The translations under genes and the position numbers were made by a program. DNA of 64,000 nucleotides, from assembly GCF_016881065.1 (NCBI RefSeq), contig NZ_WXYN01000020.1, positions 5,270 through 69,269 on the forward strand, written 5' to 3'. Each line of letters begins with the position of its first letter. Within the stretch, counting starts at the first letter, position 1. Source of the stretch: Planococcus soli (GTDB lineage: Bacteria; Bacillota; Bacilli; Bacillales_A; Planococcaceae). The notes under the pieces are model-generated. The model did not search any database. It was not told the origin of the DNA and saw nothing but the letters and a program-made list of their open reading frames with translations. This document shows, one piece after another, positions 35,484 to 44,995 of this stretch.

Positions 35484-36476
35484 ATGAGCAGAGCAGAGAA
35501 TATGAGTGAACAATTGATGTATGAAAAATCGTTGGAAATTCTGGACGGTACAATAGATGAGCAGCATGTGAAAAATTTTTTATCCGGTTTGCATGAAAAA
35601 GGCGAAACGGCTGATGAATTGGTCGGATTGGTCAGAGCGATGCGCGAAAAAGCAGTCAAACTTCCCGAGGTAGAGGGGGAGCTGGTTGATGTTTGCGGAA
35701 CTGGCGGAGACCGTTCCTACAGTTTTAACATCAGCACATTGACGGCATTTGTCTTGGCTGGCTGTGGACTGACTGTTGCCAAGCATGGCAATCGCAGTGT
35801 TTCCAGCAAGACTGGCAGTTCCGATGTATTGGAAGCATTGGGCATTTCGACAAAAACGGATATTGCCTCAATTCCGGCGATGCTGGATCAGACTGGGATT
35901 GCGCTATTATTTGCACCCGCTATCCACCCGGCACTTGGCGGCTTGCGCCGAATCCGCAAAGAAATTGGGACTCCGACTATCTTTAACTTGGTTGGGCCTT
36001 TGGCAAATCCGTTGCCGATCACGGTTCAAATGACCGGTGTTTACCGTCTCGACATGCTGGAGCCGATGGCCGATGCGCTCATTCGGCTGGGCAGAAAAAA
36101 AGGGGCATTGGTTCACGGAGCAGGTGGATTGGACGAAATGTCGCTTGCCGGCACCAATGAGCTGATCGTTTTCGATGAACTGGGCAAGCGCAAAATGACG
36201 ATCCATCCGAATGAAGTCGGTTTGGAAGTTGCCCCGATAGAAGCGATTCGAGGAGGAGACCCGGAGCGCAACGCTGAAATCTTTATGGACGTCTTATCTG
36301 GAACCGACAGTCCCTATTTGGATACAGTGGCACTGAATGCGGGAACCGTCCTGTATGTCAGTGGCAAGGCTAAGACCGTTGCGGAAGGTGTGCAGCAGGC
36401 AAAAGCATCAATCAAATCAGGCGAAACCGCGCGTGTCTTCGACTTGCACCGGTTAGCAGCGGAGGTATTTGTATGA
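35484..36476 (+). CDS. trpD: Anthranilate phosphoribosyltransferase TrpD
   Basis: A 330-residue enzyme joining anthranilate to PRPP. Motifs DVCGTGGD, KHGNRSVSSKTGSSDVLEALG and the C-terminal half (VHGAGGLDEMSL) are complete. It is the first gene after the T-box: no trpE precedes it. Binding site GAGGAGAG; overlaps trpC by four bases. Confidence 0.95.
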   Translation: MSRAENMSEQLMYEKSLEILDGTIDEQHVKNFLSGLHEKGETADELVGLVRAMREKAVKLPEVEGELVDVCGTGGDRSYSFNISTLTAFVLAGCGLTVAKHGNRSVSSKTGSSDVLEALGISTKTDIASIPAMLDQTGIALLFAPAIHPALGGLRRIRKEIGTPTIFNLVGPLANPLPITVQMTGVYRLDMLEPMADALIRLGRKKGALVHGAGGLDEMSLAGTNELIVFDELGKRKMTIHPNEVGLEVAPIEAIRGGDPERNAEIFMDVLSGTDSPYLDTVALNAGTVLYVSGKAKTVAEGVQQAKASIKSGETARVFDLHRLAAEVFV

Positions 36477-37246
36477 CCATACTGGATAAAATTATTGCTA
36501 CTAAATATGAAGAAATAAAAACTTATAAACCGGTGGAGCCAAGCGCCATCGCTTTTCCGGAAAAATCAAAGCTGCTGCAGCAGCTGCAGGAAAAAAACGG
36601 CGTCATTTCAGAAATAAAGCGCGCTTCCCCGTCTAAAGGGGATATCCAGACAAGAGTGGATGTTGTGGCACAGGCGAAAAAATATGAAGCAGCGGGAGCA
36701 GCCGCCATTTCGGTTCTCACTGATGAAACTTACTTTAAAGGATCGATTGATGACCTGCGCAAAGTGGCAGAAGCTGTGTCGATTCCTGTTTTATGCAAAG
36801 ACTTTATGGTCAGCGAAATTCAGATTGATCGAGCACAACATGCTGGAGGCACCATCATCTTATTGATCGTGGCGGCACTCGAAAAGCAGAAGCTGCATAG
36901 CCTTTACCAATATGCCATTTCTAAAGGGCTTGAAGTATTGGTGGAAGTGCACGACGAAGAAGAACTGCATACAGCCTTAGAACTGGATGCCAAGCTGATC
37001 GGTGTCAATAACCGCAACTTAAAGACGTTTGATGTATCGGTTGAACGGACCGCGCAATTGGCAGAGAAATTTCCATTTGACGGCGAACGGGTGCTGATCA
37101 GTGAGAGTGGGATGAATACAAAAGAAGATGCGAAGTTTGCTTTTACCAGTGGTGCTTCAGGAATTTTGGTAGGCGAGGCATTGATGCGGTCTGAAGATCC
37201 GGGCCACTGGATTCGCCAGGCGACAAGTGAGGAGGCAATCCGATGA
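36473..37246 (+). CDS. trpC: Indole-3-glycerol phosphate synthase TrpC
   Basis: A 257-residue TIM barrel with [11 protein letters not shown] (catalytic Lys), [14 protein letters not shown] and the phosphate loop SESGM plus GILVGEALM. It closes the indole ring. Overlaps trpD and trpF starts by four bases each. Confidence 0.95.
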   Translation: MTILDKIIATKYEEIKTYKPVEPSAIAFPEKSKLLQQLQEKNGVISEIKRASPSKGDIQTRVDVVAQAKKYEAAGAAAISVLTDETYFKGSIDDLRKVAEAVSIPVLCKDFMVSEIQIDRAQHAGGTIILLIVAALEKQKLHSLYQYAISKGLEVLVEVHDEEELHTALELDAKLIGVNNRNLKTFDVSVERTAQLAEKFPFDGERVLISESGMNTKEDAKFAFTSGASGILVGEALMRSEDPGHWIRQATSEEAIR

Positions 37247-39039
37247 CCAAAGTAAAAATCTGTGGTTTGAAAGAAGAACAGCATGTCAAAGCGGCAGAGC
37301 GGGCAGATGCTATCGGTTTTGTGTTTGCTCCAAGCAAACGCCAGGTGACGATCGAACAGGCGACTGAACTGGCCAAACACATTCCGGTAGATACCGATAA
37401 AATTGGCGTATTTGTTAATGCTTCTTTGGAACAAATCGAAGACGCGATTGCACGGGTTCCATTGACGATGGTCCAACTGCACGGCGATGAACCCGATGAA
37501 CTGGTCGGAGCGATTCAAGTCCCGGTTATCCAGGCGTTTTCCATCCGTACGAAAGAAGATGCAGATCAATTGAAGAAATCCATTGCTGATTATGTTTTGG
37601 TAGATGCTCCCGGTACCGATTATCGTGGAGGCAGCGGCAAAGTGTTCGATTGGTCCCTGCTCGATGGAGCCGATATCGATCCATCCCGCCTAATTGTAGC
37701 AGGGGGCTTGAAGCCGGAAAATGTTCATGCAGCCATTATGCAAACAACGCCTTATATGGTCGATGTTTCAAGCGGCGTCGAAACGGACGGCCGCAAAGAC
37801 ACGGCAAAAATACAGGAATTCATAAAACAAGTAAAGGATGATTCGATGGAACAAACAATAGAAAAGGTTGGATTTTTCGGCAAATACGGCGGACAATTTG
37901 TACCGGAAACCTTGATGAAAGCCGTCAAAGAATTGGAAGATGCCTATAACGAGGTAAAAGAAGATCCTGAATTCCAGAAAGAATACCATCATTATTTATC
38001 CGAGTATGTTGGCCGCGAACAGCCGCTGACGTTTGCGCAACGCATGACAGAATCATTGGGTGGACCAAAAATCTACTTGAAACGCGAAGACTTGAATCAC
38101 ACCGGCGCCCATAAAGTGAATAATGCAATTGGCCAAGCCTTGCTTGCCATGCGCATGGGCAAACGAAAAATTGTAGCAGAAACTGGAGCGGGCCAGCACG
38201 GTGTAGCGACAGCGACGATTTGTGCACTTTTTGATTTGGAATGCGTTATTTTCATGGGAGAAGAAGACATCAAACGCCAACAACTGAATGTATTTCGCAT
38301 GAAGCTGTTGGGAGCGCGCGTTGAAAGTGTTACAAAAGGCAGTGCAACTTTAAAAGATGCGGTCAATGAAGCCCTTCGCTACTGGGTTTCAAACGTAGAA
38401 GATACGCATTACCTGATCGGTTCGGCTCTTGGTCCGCATCCATTCCCGACGATGGTCCGCGATTTCCAAAGCGTCATCGGCGAAGAAACAAAGCGCCAAA
38501 TTCTGGAGAAAGAAGGTCGTTTGCCTGATGCCATTTTGGCATGCGTAGGCGGCGGCAGCAACGCGATCGGCATGTTCTATCCCTTCATTAAAGATAAAGA
38601 CGTGCAGTTGATTGGCGTTGAAGCAGCCGGTCAGGGTGTCGATACGGACAGGCATGCTGCGACTTTGACAAAAGGGACAGAAGGCGTACTTCACGGCGCT
38701 ATGATGAAATTGCTTCAGGACGATGCGGGGCAGGTACAGGAAGCGCACTCCATTTCTGCGGGACTCGATTATCCGGGAATTGGGCCGGAACACGCGTACT
38801 TAGCGGATATCGGCCGTGTCGAATATCGTTCGATTACAGATAAAGAAGCGCTTGATGCGGTCATCAGCATGTCCCGCCTTGAAGGAATCATTCCTGCGCT
38901 TGAATCAGCACATGCCATTGCAGAAGCTGAAAAGCAAGCCAAGACGATGACTGCTGATCAGATTCTGGTGATTTGCGTATCAGGACGCGGCGATAAGGAT
39001 ATGGCGACGTATGCTGAGAAACTGGAGGGACTGTCATGA
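37243..39039 (+). CDS. trpF/trpB: TrpF::TrpB fusion: phosphoribosylanthranilate isomerase and tryptophan synthase beta
   Basis: One continuous 598-codon frame. Residues 1-201 are a full TrpF (KVKICGL with catalytic Cys near residue 7, [20 protein letters not shown] with the catalytic Asp). Residues 202-598 are a full Trp[20 protein letters not shown] lysine in [10 protein letters not shown] (residue 291 of the fusion), and [10 protein letters not shown] phosphate loop. No stop lies between them. The TrpB Met codon at 37846 keeps its own AAAGGA binding site, so free TrpB may also be made. Separate in B. subtilis. It overlaps trpA by four bases. Confidence 0.9.
   Translation: MTKVKICGLKEEQHVKAAERADAIGFVFAPSKRQVTIEQATELAKHIPVDTDKIGVFVNASLEQIEDAIARVPLTMVQLHGDEPDELVGAIQVPVIQAFSIRTKEDADQLKKSIADYVLVDAPGTDYRGGSGKVFDWSLLDGADIDPSRLIVAGGLKPENVHAAIMQTTPYMVDVSSGVETDGRKDTAKIQEFIKQVKDDSMEQTIEKVGFFGKYGGQFVPETLMKAVKELEDAYNEVKEDPEFQKEYHHYLSEYVGREQPLTFAQRMTESLGGPKIYLKREDLNHTGAHKVNNAIGQALLAMRMGKRKIVAETGAGQHGVATATICALFDLECVIFMGEEDIKRQQLNVFRMKLLGARVESVTKGSATLKDAVNEALRYWVSNVEDTHYLIGSALGPHPFPTMVRDFQSVIGEETKRQILEKEGRLPDAILACVGGGSNAIGMFYPFIKDKDVQLIGVEAAGQGVDTDRHAATLTKGTEGVLHGAMMKLLQDDAGQVQEAHSISAGLDYPGIGPEHAYLADIGRVEYRSITDKEALDAVISMSRLEGIIPALESAHAIAEAEKQAKTMTADQILVICVSGRGDKDMATYAEKLEGLS
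37833..37848 (+). promoter_or_regulatory. Internal ribosome binding site and start for TrpB
   Basis: AAAGGA at 37833-37838 and ATG at 37846, seven bases apart, inside the trpF::trpB frame at the exact point where TrpB homology begins. Would allow independent TrpB synthesis. Confidence 0.55.
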
Positions 39040-39806
39040 AACGACTGGAACAGCTGAAGAATTCAGGAAATAAGGCGTTTGTCGCCTACATCATGGCAGG
39101 CGATGGCGGCCTTGACCGTTTGAAAGAGCAAGTGCAGTACTTACAGGGAGCGGGAGTAACGGCCATTGAAATCGGCATCCCATTCTCTGATCCGGTAGCG
39201 GACGGACCGACGATTGAAGCGGCAGGCAACCGTGCCTTGAAACACGGTGTCACACTGCAGAAAGTGCTGGAAGAAATGAAAAGCTGGACTTTCCAGGTTG
39301 AAATTCCTTTGCTGGTTATGACTTATCTGAACCCGGTGCTGAAATTTGGCGTAGAACGTTTTGCATCTGAATGCAGCAAGGCTGGAGTTTCGGCAGTTAT
39401 CATACCGGATCTTCCTTATGAACATAAAGAATTGGTGCAGCCCCATATAGATAAAGAGGGCATCAAATTGATTCAGCTGGTGACCTTGACGACGACCGAT
39501 GTGCGGCTGGCTGATATTCTCAGCGGAGCGGAAGGGTTTGTCTATGCAGTAACGGTCAAAGGCATAACCGGATCACGCGATGAAATGTCGGAAGATGTTA
39601 AAGCCTTTATGCGCAAAGTCCGGGAGAAAAGCCCGGTTCCGGTTTACGCTGGATTTGGAATTTCGAAAAGCAGCCACGTCGACATGCTGCGTGATGATGT
39701 AGACGGCTTTATTGTCGGAAGTGCCATTGTGGAAGCTTTCAACGATAATAGAATCCAAGAAATCGAACCGCTTATCAGTGCGGTGACTGCCACCCATTCG
39801 GTATAA
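39036..39806 (+). CDS. trpA: Tryptophan synthase alpha chain TrpA
   Basis: A 256-residue TIM barrel: catalytic Glu and Asp in [29 protein letters not shown]-like [12 protein letters not shown], and VKGITGSR phosphate loop. It cleaves indole-glycerol phosphate and passes indole to TrpB. Last trp gene; no clear terminator before the next gene 20 bp downstream, which may be cotranscribed. Confidence 0.95.
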   Translation: MKRLEQLKNSGNKAFVAYIMAGDGGLDRLKEQVQYLQGAGVTAIEIGIPFSDPVADGPTIEAAGNRALKHGVTLQKVLEEMKSWTFQVEIPLLVMTYLNPVLKFGVERFASECSKAGVSAVIIPDLPYEHKELVQPHIDKEGIKLIQLVTLTTTDVRLADILSGAEGFVYAVTVKGITGSRDEMSEDVKAFMRKVREKSPVPVYAGFGISKSSHVDMLRDDVDGFIVGSAIVEAFNDNRIQEIEPLISAVTATHSV

Positions 39807-39826
39807 TGCCGATAGGAGGAGATGTT

Positions 39827-40417
39827 ATGTTTACACCAGTCACTGCTGAGTTTTTCCATGCTCCGACATTGGAGCTCTCCCGGAAATTGCTTGGCCAAAT
39901 CCTGGTTCATGAATTGCCGGAGGGCATCGTTGCGGGGCGTATCGTGGAAACTGAAGCTTACATGGGTGCGGAAGATCGGGCTGCCCATAGTTTTGGCAAC
40001 CGCCGCACCAAACGCACTGAAATCATGTTCGGCAAACCCGGGCTCATTTATACGTATCAAATGCACACCCATACATTGATCAATGTCGTCAGCGGACCAG
40101 AAGATACTCCGCGGGCGATTTTGATTCGTGCAGTCGAACCGCTAGAAGGCATAGAGCTGATGGCGGAACGGCGCGGCAAGCATATGCCAATGAAGAATTG
40201 GACCAGTGGACCTGGAAAACTGACCAAGGCAATGGCCATCACCATGGATCACTATGGCAGCCATTTTTCTGAGAAGCCGCTTTATATTGCGCAAGGAGAT
40301 CCCGTTCATGCCGTATCGGTCGGACCGCGAGTCGGCATTGAGAATTCGCTTGAAGCGGTCGACTATCCGTATCGTTTTTGGGAGACAGAAAATCCCTTTG
40401 TCTCGAAATTTCGCTAG
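39827..40417 (+). CDS. 3-methyladenine DNA glycosylase (AAG/MPG family)
   Basis: A 196-residue AAG-type glycosylase that removes alkylated purines. Visible: LGQILVHELPEGIVAGRIVETEAYMGAEDRAAHSFGNRRTKR (catalytic Glu in ETEAY) and GPGKLTKAM. ATG at 39827 follows AGGAGGAG; an earlier frame extension into the trpA stop region is not needed. Directly follows trpA. Confidence 0.92.
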   Translation: MFTPVTAEFFHAPTLELSRKLLGQILVHELPEGIVAGRIVETEAYMGAEDRAAHSFGNRRTKRTEIMFGKPGLIYTYQMHTHTLINVVSGPEDTPRAILIRAVEPLEGIELMAERRGKHMPMKNWTSGPGKLTKAMAITMDHYGSHFSEKPLYIAQGDPVHAVSVGPRVGIENSLEAVDYPYRFWETENPFVSKFR

Positions 40418-40486
40418 TTCTGTGTTTAATGTCTTCTTTTGGTGGAATACTGAAAGAGAATGATTAAACAGAAGGAGTGGTAGAAA

Positions 40487-41008
40487 GTGGCAAAAATCGC
40501 AACTTTAATTACAGACATGTTCGAAGATGTGGAATATACAGATCCGTCGAAAGCGTTTAATGATGCGGGTCACGAAGTCTTCACTATCGAAAAAGAAGCA
40601 GGCAAAGAAGTGACAGGCAAACAAGGCGAAGCTGTTGTCACCATTGATAAAGGCATTGACGATGTCAGCCCGGATGATTACGATGCACTATTCTTGCCAG
40701 GCGGATTTTCTCCAGACCAATTACGTGCGGATGATCGTTTTGTAGCATTCACGAAAGCGTTCATGGATGCGAAAAAACCGGTCTTTGCAATTTGTCATGG
40801 ACCTCAATTATTGATAACGGCCAAAGCGTTGGAAGGCCGTAAAGCGACAGGCTTTAAATCGATTCAAGTCGATATGGAATATGCAGGAGCTACTGTAGTC
40901 GATGAAGAAGTGGCAGTGTGCCAGGACCAATTGGTTACGAGCCGCCAGCCGGATGACCTCCCGGCGTTCAATCGCGAATCCTTGCGTTTGTTAGAAAAGC
41001 TAGCTTAA
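40487..41008 (+). CDS. DJ-1/PfpI family protein (YfkM-like)
   Basis: A 173-residue class I glutamine-amidotransferase-like protein with the nucleophile elbow FAICHGPQLL (Cys) and acidic partner near the N-terminus (MFEDVEYTDP). B. subtilis YfkM, a general stress protein, is similar; reported family activities are peptidase-like or deglycase-like. GTG start after GAAGGAG. Confidence 0.88.
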   Translation: MAKIATLITDMFEDVEYTDPSKAFNDAGHEVFTIEKEAGKEVTGKQGEAVVTIDKGIDDVSPDDYDALFLPGGFSPDQLRADDRFVAFTKAFMDAKKPVFAICHGPQLLITAKALEGRKATGFKSIQVDMEYAGATVVDEEVAVCQDQLVTSRQPDDLPAFNRESLRLLEKLA

Positions 41009-41013
41009 TAAAT

Positions 41014-41047
41014 AAACCCCGAACCAGCCTAGCTGATTCGGGGTTTT
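41014..41047 (+). terminator. Terminator after the PfpI gene
   Basis: Stem AACCCCGAA with TTCGGGGTT, with an inner AGC/GCT extension, then T-run. Confidence 0.85.
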
Positions 41048-41095
41048 TGCGGAGAAGATTTTAAGGAACACAGGTTTTTGGAAACCAAATCCAAT

Positions 41096-41128
41096 GAAAA
41101 GGAGTGCGCCGGGGCGCACTCCTTTTTC
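41096..41128 (-). terminator. Terminator of the minus-strand GNAT gene
   Basis: Stem AAAAGGAGTGCGCC with GGCGCACTCCTTTTT, adjacent to the stop codon at 41128. Confidence 0.85.
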
Positions 41129-41937
41129 TAATCCAAAAACTTCGCTAAATAAATTTCGTTGTGTGGTTTGCCATTTATCATCATGGATTTTTGGCGGATG
41201 CCTTCAGATTCAAAACCGGCTTTTTCATACAGTTTGCGTGCCGGTGCGTTTTCTTCGACAACCGACAGTTCAAGCCGGCTGATGCCTTTATCCTTAGACC
41301 ATTCCACTGCTTTATCAAGCAATGATTTGGCAATTCCTTTGCCTTGCGCTTCTTTTTGAAGGCCTAGATCGATAGTAGCCCTATGTGCAGCTCGTTTAGC
41401 ATCGTTGCCCATAATCATCAAAAAGCCGACATGCTGACCGTTTAAGATAGCGATGATGATAGTCGAATGGCCACTTTGTTTCCATTCGATGATTTGTTTG
41501 CGGACTTTTTGAGTGGATTGTGTCCGTTCGTCTTTAGCGTACAGCATGAACTCGGACTCAGATTCCACTGTTTTCTGCAAAGCAGCGAGAGAGCGTGCAT
41601 CTCCATGCTCAGCAGTTCGGATCAGCAGGATGTCCTGATCCTCTTCATCTTGGCCTGAGCCGCTGCCATTTGAAAGGTCAATCCTTTCAAAGACCACAAA
41701 GCGGTCGGGTTCAACATCGCTGACAAAGTAACCAGCGTCTACCCAGGCGTGAAAGTGCTTTGCCGGCGCTTTTGTCTTTTTCCACCAGCTTTTATTCAAG
41801 TAGGCGGCATTGGGCAAATTCTGTCCCATAATTTGTTCGATTTCTGAAAATGTTAATTTTATTGAGGGATTCGTCGCTCCGGAGAAATAATCGGCCAGAG
41901 GAATGTATTTCTTTTCCAGTAAAATAGTCACAGGCAT
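41128..41937 (-). CDS. GNAT acetyltransferase with N-terminal extra domain
   Basis: A 269-residue protein. Residues 1-95 form a separate module with conserved-looking Trp/Lys pattern (EIEQIMGQNLPNAAYLNKSW, then HFHAWVDAGYFVSDV) of a type seen alone or fused in Bacillales proteins; function unknown. Residues 110-269 are a GNAT domain with EAQGKGIAKSLLDKAVEW (acetyl-CoA loop) and NAPARKLYEKAGF. Substrate unknown. GGAAGGAAG precedes the ATG. Confidence 0.8.
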   Translation of the reverse strand: MPVTILLEKKYIPLADYFSGATNPSIKLTFSEIEQIMGQNLPNAAYLNKSWWKKTKAPAKHFHAWVDAGYFVSDVEPDRFVVFERIDLSNGSGSGQDEEDQDILLIRTAEHGDARSLAALQKTVESESEFMLYAKDERTQSTQKVRKQIIEWKQSGHSTIIIAILNGQHVGFLMIMGNDAKRAAHRATIDLGLQKEAQGKGIAKSLLDKAVEWSKDKGISRLELSVVEENAPARKLYEKAGFESEGIRQKSMMINGKPHNEIYLAKFLD

Positions 41938-42147
41938 CTCTTCCTTCCACCTAACTTTGAATTAGTTAGTCATATTATACCATTAGCATGTGCTAAAGTA
42001 CACAATGAATTTATAAAAAACAGATAATTCTATAAACTTTATACTCTTTTAGGTTTATTTTTTATTGTTCAGCAGTTCGATTTTTTCAATTGCTGTACTT
42101 ATGTTAGAATAAGCACAGAAACTAAGTTTTTCAGGAGGCTATTATTC

Positions 42148-43074
42148 ATGTCAAAAGTTTTAGTATTGGGTCATAAAAATCCGGACACCGACTCCATTTG
42201 TTCGGCCATTTCATACGCTTATTTAAAAAATGAAATGGGCATGGTTGCTGAACCGATTCGCTTAGGGGAAGTAAACAACGAAACAGTATTCGCATTGGAA
42301 ACATTCAAGTTCGATCAGCCGCGCCTGGTGACCCAGGTCGCTAAGGAAGCTTCACAGGTAATTTTGGTGGATCACAATGAACGCCAGCAAAGTGCAGAAG
42401 ACCTCAATGAAGTTCAGGTGATTGAAGTGGTGGACCACCACCGGATTGCCAACTTTGAAACCACAGATCCACTTTTTTTCCGTGCGGAGCCGGTTGGCTG
42501 CACGACGACTATCATTTTGAAATTATTTAAAGAAAACGGCGTTGAAGTGCCGATGAATATCGCTGGCTTGATGCTTTCGGCCATTATTTCGGATACACTT
42601 CTTTTTAAATCGCCAACTTGCACGCCGCAAGATGTTGAAGCAGCCAAAGAACTGGCAAACATCGCTAACATTGATGTGCAAAAGTATGGCCTCGACTTAT
42701 TGAAAGCGGGAGCTGATTTAAGCAATAAAACATTAGAGGATTTAATTTCATTGGACTCCAAGGAATTTGAAGCCGGCGACCGCCGATTTGAAGTTGCTCA
42801 AGTCAATGCCATAGATGTGGAAGAAGTCATGGTCCGCCAAAAAGAGCTTGAAGTGTTAATGGCAAACACCATCGCTGCCAAAGGCTTAGATCTCTTTGTG
42901 TTTGCTGTTACGGATATTCTCAACAATAATTCAGTCGCCATCGTTCTTGGCGAAAGATCAGGCATTATCGAAGGCGCCTTTAAATCTAGTGTAGTCGACA
43001 ACCGCGTCCTGCTGCCGGGCGTTGTATCGCGCAAAAAACAAATTGTTCCTGTTATTACAGAAGCATTAAGCTGA
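42148..43074 (+). CDS. ppaC: Manganese-dependent inorganic pyrophosphatase PpaC
   Basis: A 308-residue family II pyrophosphatase: [19 protein letters not shown] (metal His/Asp), [21 protein letters not shown] (DHH motif), and C-terminal DHHA2 with [14 protein letters not shown] and SRKKQIVP. It hydrolyses pyrophosphate, needing Mn2+. Binding site AGGAGG. Confidence 0.95.
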   Translation: MSKVLVLGHKNPDTDSICSAISYAYLKNEMGMVAEPIRLGEVNNETVFALETFKFDQPRLVTQVAKEASQVILVDHNERQQSAEDLNEVQVIEVVDHHRIANFETTDPLFFRAEPVGCTTTIILKLFKENGVEVPMNIAGLMLSAIISDTLLFKSPTCTPQDVEAAKELANIANIDVQKYGLDLLKAGADLSNKTLEDLISLDSKEFEAGDRRFEVAQVNAIDVEEVMVRQKELEVLMANTIAAKGLDLFVFAVTDILNNNSVAIVLGERSGIIEGAFKSSVVDNRVLLPGVVSRKKQIVPVITEALS

Positions 43075-43099
43075 TTCCCTTTGGGGAGTCAGTTTTTTT
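43071..43099 (+). terminator. Terminator of ppaC overlapping its stop
   Basis: Stem CTGATTCC with GGAGTCAG (one mismatch) followed by seven Ts, starting inside the stop codon region. Confidence 0.75.
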
Positions 43100-43146
43100 G
43101 TGGTTTAATACCTTGCCTTAAGCCCGTCGATTCAGGACAGGTGCCT

Positions 43147-43279
43147 GCGCTTTTCTAATTGTCCAGTTGCAAGTGCCTAGCTCTTCGGATCATAAGTCAA
43201 CCCAGCGGCGTGGCAAAGAACGCCACTCTGCTGGTCTGCCTTATGCCTGTCAGAGCTGAACAGGCACTTTCACTTTTCT
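43147..43279. repeat. Dispersed type I palindromic repeat, copy C
   Basis: GCGCTTTTCTAATTGTCCAG at the left, AGCTCTTCGGATCATAAG pairing with CTTATGCCTGTCAGAGCT, inner stem CCAGCGGCGTGGC with GCCACTCTGCTGG, and right end CACTTTCACTTTTCT. More diverged than the other copies. Located between ppaC and the FrnE-like gene. Confidence 0.8.
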
Positions 43280-43345
43280 TTCCACAGGCAAAAAAATTGA
43301 GCGCTGTTGTTATCGTTGCTATAGTTAATGGCGAGGTGGATAACT

Positions 43346-44056
43346 ATGAAAATTGAAGTTTGGTCAGATTATGTATGCCCATTCTGCTATATAGGCAAGC
43401 GGACTTTGGAAAAGGCGTTGGTTCAATCAGGATTTGAAAGCCAGGCGGAGGTTTCATTTAAGGCTTATCAGCTGGATCCGAATACTCCGACCGATTCTGT
43501 TGTTTCGACTTATGAGAGTCTGGCGAAAAAATTTGGGAAAACTATGGAACAAGCAAAAGAAATGACTGAGGGAGTGGCGCAGCATGCCCGTTCTGTTGGT
43601 TTGGAATATGATTTCGATAACATGATGGAAGCCAATACATTGGCGGCCCATCGTTTAGTTAAATGGGCTGAAACCAAGGACAAAGATGCAGAACTGACTG
43701 AACAGCTTATGCATCAGTATTTTGTTGAAGCAAAAAATGTCAGCAACCACAGGGTTTTACTGAATATCGTGGAAGCGGTTGGACTATCAAGTAGTGAGGC
43801 AGAACAAGTGCTGGAATCCGATCAATTCATGGCGGAGGTCCAGCTCGATATTGCTGAAGCCGGCCAAATTGGCGTACAAGGCGTCCCATTCTTTGTCGTT
43901 AACCGCAAATATGCGATTTCCGGTGCCCAGCCATTGGAAGCATTTGTTGAGTCACTTGAACAAATTGCTGAAGAAGAGGGAATTCGCCCAAAGCTAAAGC
44001 CGATGGGCAAAAAGAAAACCAGCTATTGTACAGGGGATTCATGTGACGGACTTTAA
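43346..44056 (+). CDS. DsbA-family oxidoreductase, FrnE-like
   Basis: A 236-residue thioredoxin-fold protein with active site Cys11-Pro-Phe-Cys14 and cis-Pro segment GVQGVPFFVVN. It has no signal peptide, so it is cytoplasmic, as for FrnE/YwbO proteins. A second cysteine pair (CTGDSC) lies at the C-terminal end, as described in FrnE. Likely redox or disulfide work, or 2-hydroxychromene-type isomerase relatives. Start at 43346 follows GAGGTGG. Confidence 0.88.
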   Translation: MKIEVWSDYVCPFCYIGKRTLEKALVQSGFESQAEVSFKAYQLDPNTPTDSVVSTYESLAKKFGKTMEQAKEMTEGVAQHARSVGLEYDFDNMMEANTLAAHRLVKWAETKDKDAELTEQLMHQYFVEAKNVSNHRVLLNIVEAVGLSSSEAEQVLESDQFMAEVQLDIAEAGQIGVQGVPFFVVNRKYAISGAQPLEAFVESLEQIAEEEGIRPKLKPMGKKKTSYCTGDSCDGL

Positions 44057-44110
44057 GCCTGAGGCAGAGTAATTGACTTTTACTCTGCTTTTTCTTAAGA
44101 TGAGAAAGTG

Positions 44111-44143
44111 CTTTTAATTTGAGATAAATAATTTTAATATAAT
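44111..44143 (+). promoter_or_regulatory. azoR promoter region with degenerate MhqR-like half-site
   Basis: A good -10 TATAAT at 44138-44143. Upstream, 44111-44128 carries AATTTGAGATAAA, matching the right half of the MhqR-type box; the left half is degraded. Offered as tentative. Confidence 0.35.
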
Positions 44144-44164
44144 TACAGAAGGAGTTTTAACCTA

Positions 44165-44803
44165 ATGACAAATGTTTTAGTAGTAAAAGCAAACAACCGC
44201 CCTGCATCAGAAGGGGTTTCAAGCAAAATGTACGAAGTATTCATGGATTCTATCGGAACCGGTTCTGATCTTAACGTCAATACGTTTGATGTATTCAAGG
44301 AAGATATGCCATATTTCGGTCAAGATTTCTTTGATGCAATGCAAAAATCTGCACAAGCTGAAGAAATGACAGAGCTGGAGCAGCGTATTTTGACTGCTGC
44401 CAACAAAGCTATGGATGCATTCATGGACGCTGACGTTGTTGTATTTGCGTTCCCATTATGGAATAAAACAATTCCTGCACCATTGCAGACGTTCATCGAT
44501 TACGTTTACCGTGCAGGCGTTACATTCAAATACACTGCTGAAGGCCCGGTCGGTCTTGTACCTGAGAAAAAAGTCATCATCTTGAACGCGCGCGGCGGAG
44601 TTTATTCAACACCTGAAATGGCTCCTGCTGAAATGAGCGTTAACTATATCCGTTTGATCATGGATTTCTTCGGTATTACTGACATTGAAGAAGTAATTAT
44701 TGAAGGGCACAATATGTACCCGGACCGCGCGGAAGAAATCGTTGCTGAAGGCATGAAGCGCGTAGAGCAATCTGCAAATTCATTAGTAAAAGTAAACGCA
44801 TAA
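44165..44803 (+). CDS. azoR: FMN-dependent NADH-azoreductase AzoR
   Basis: A 212-residue flavodoxin-fold quinone/azo reductase: VLVVKANNRPASEGVSSKM at the FMN phosphate site, FAFPLWNKTIPAPLQTFIDYV and NARGGVYS typical of AzoR. It reduces quinones and azo dyes by two electrons, protecting thiols. Binding site AAGGAG, ATG 10 bases later. Confidence 0.93.
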   Translation: MTNVLVVKANNRPASEGVSSKMYEVFMDSIGTGSDLNVNTFDVFKEDMPYFGQDFFDAMQKSAQAEEMTELEQRILTAANKAMDAFMDADVVVFAFPLWNKTIPAPLQTFIDYVYRAGVTFKYTAEGPVGLVPEKKVIILNARGGVYSTPEMAPAEMSVNYIRLIMDFFGITDIEEVIIEGHNMYPDRAEEIVAEGMKRVEQSANSLVKVNA

Positions 44804-44813
44804 ATTTTCGGAT

Positions 44814-44846
44814 GAAGGACTGCCCTTAAAGGGCGGTCCTTTTTTC
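44814..44846 (+). terminator. Terminator after azoR
   Basis: Stem GAAGGACTGCCC with GGGCGGTCCTTTT and T-run. Confidence 0.85.
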
Positions 44847-44850
44847 TGTT

Positions 44851-44900
44851 GGACAGTAAATCTGCCAAGATGGACAGTATTTCATGCGAGTTCGACAGTA
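44851..44900 (+). repeat. Three 21-bp-spaced GACAGTA direct repeats
   Basis: GGACAGTAAAT (from 44851), GGACAGTATTT (from 44872) and CGACAGTATAT (from 44893): exactly 21 bp apart, i.e. two helical turns. They lie between azoR and the FAD-Rieske gene. Could be an operator array or short tandem repeat; meaning unknown. Confidence 0.75.
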
Positions 44901-44995
44901 TATCCAAATAATTGGGGATTTGACGATCTATCAATTTGATTAAGATTCTTCATTAGGGGTAGACATTTACTAAAAGCTTTATGAGGAGGAATGGC

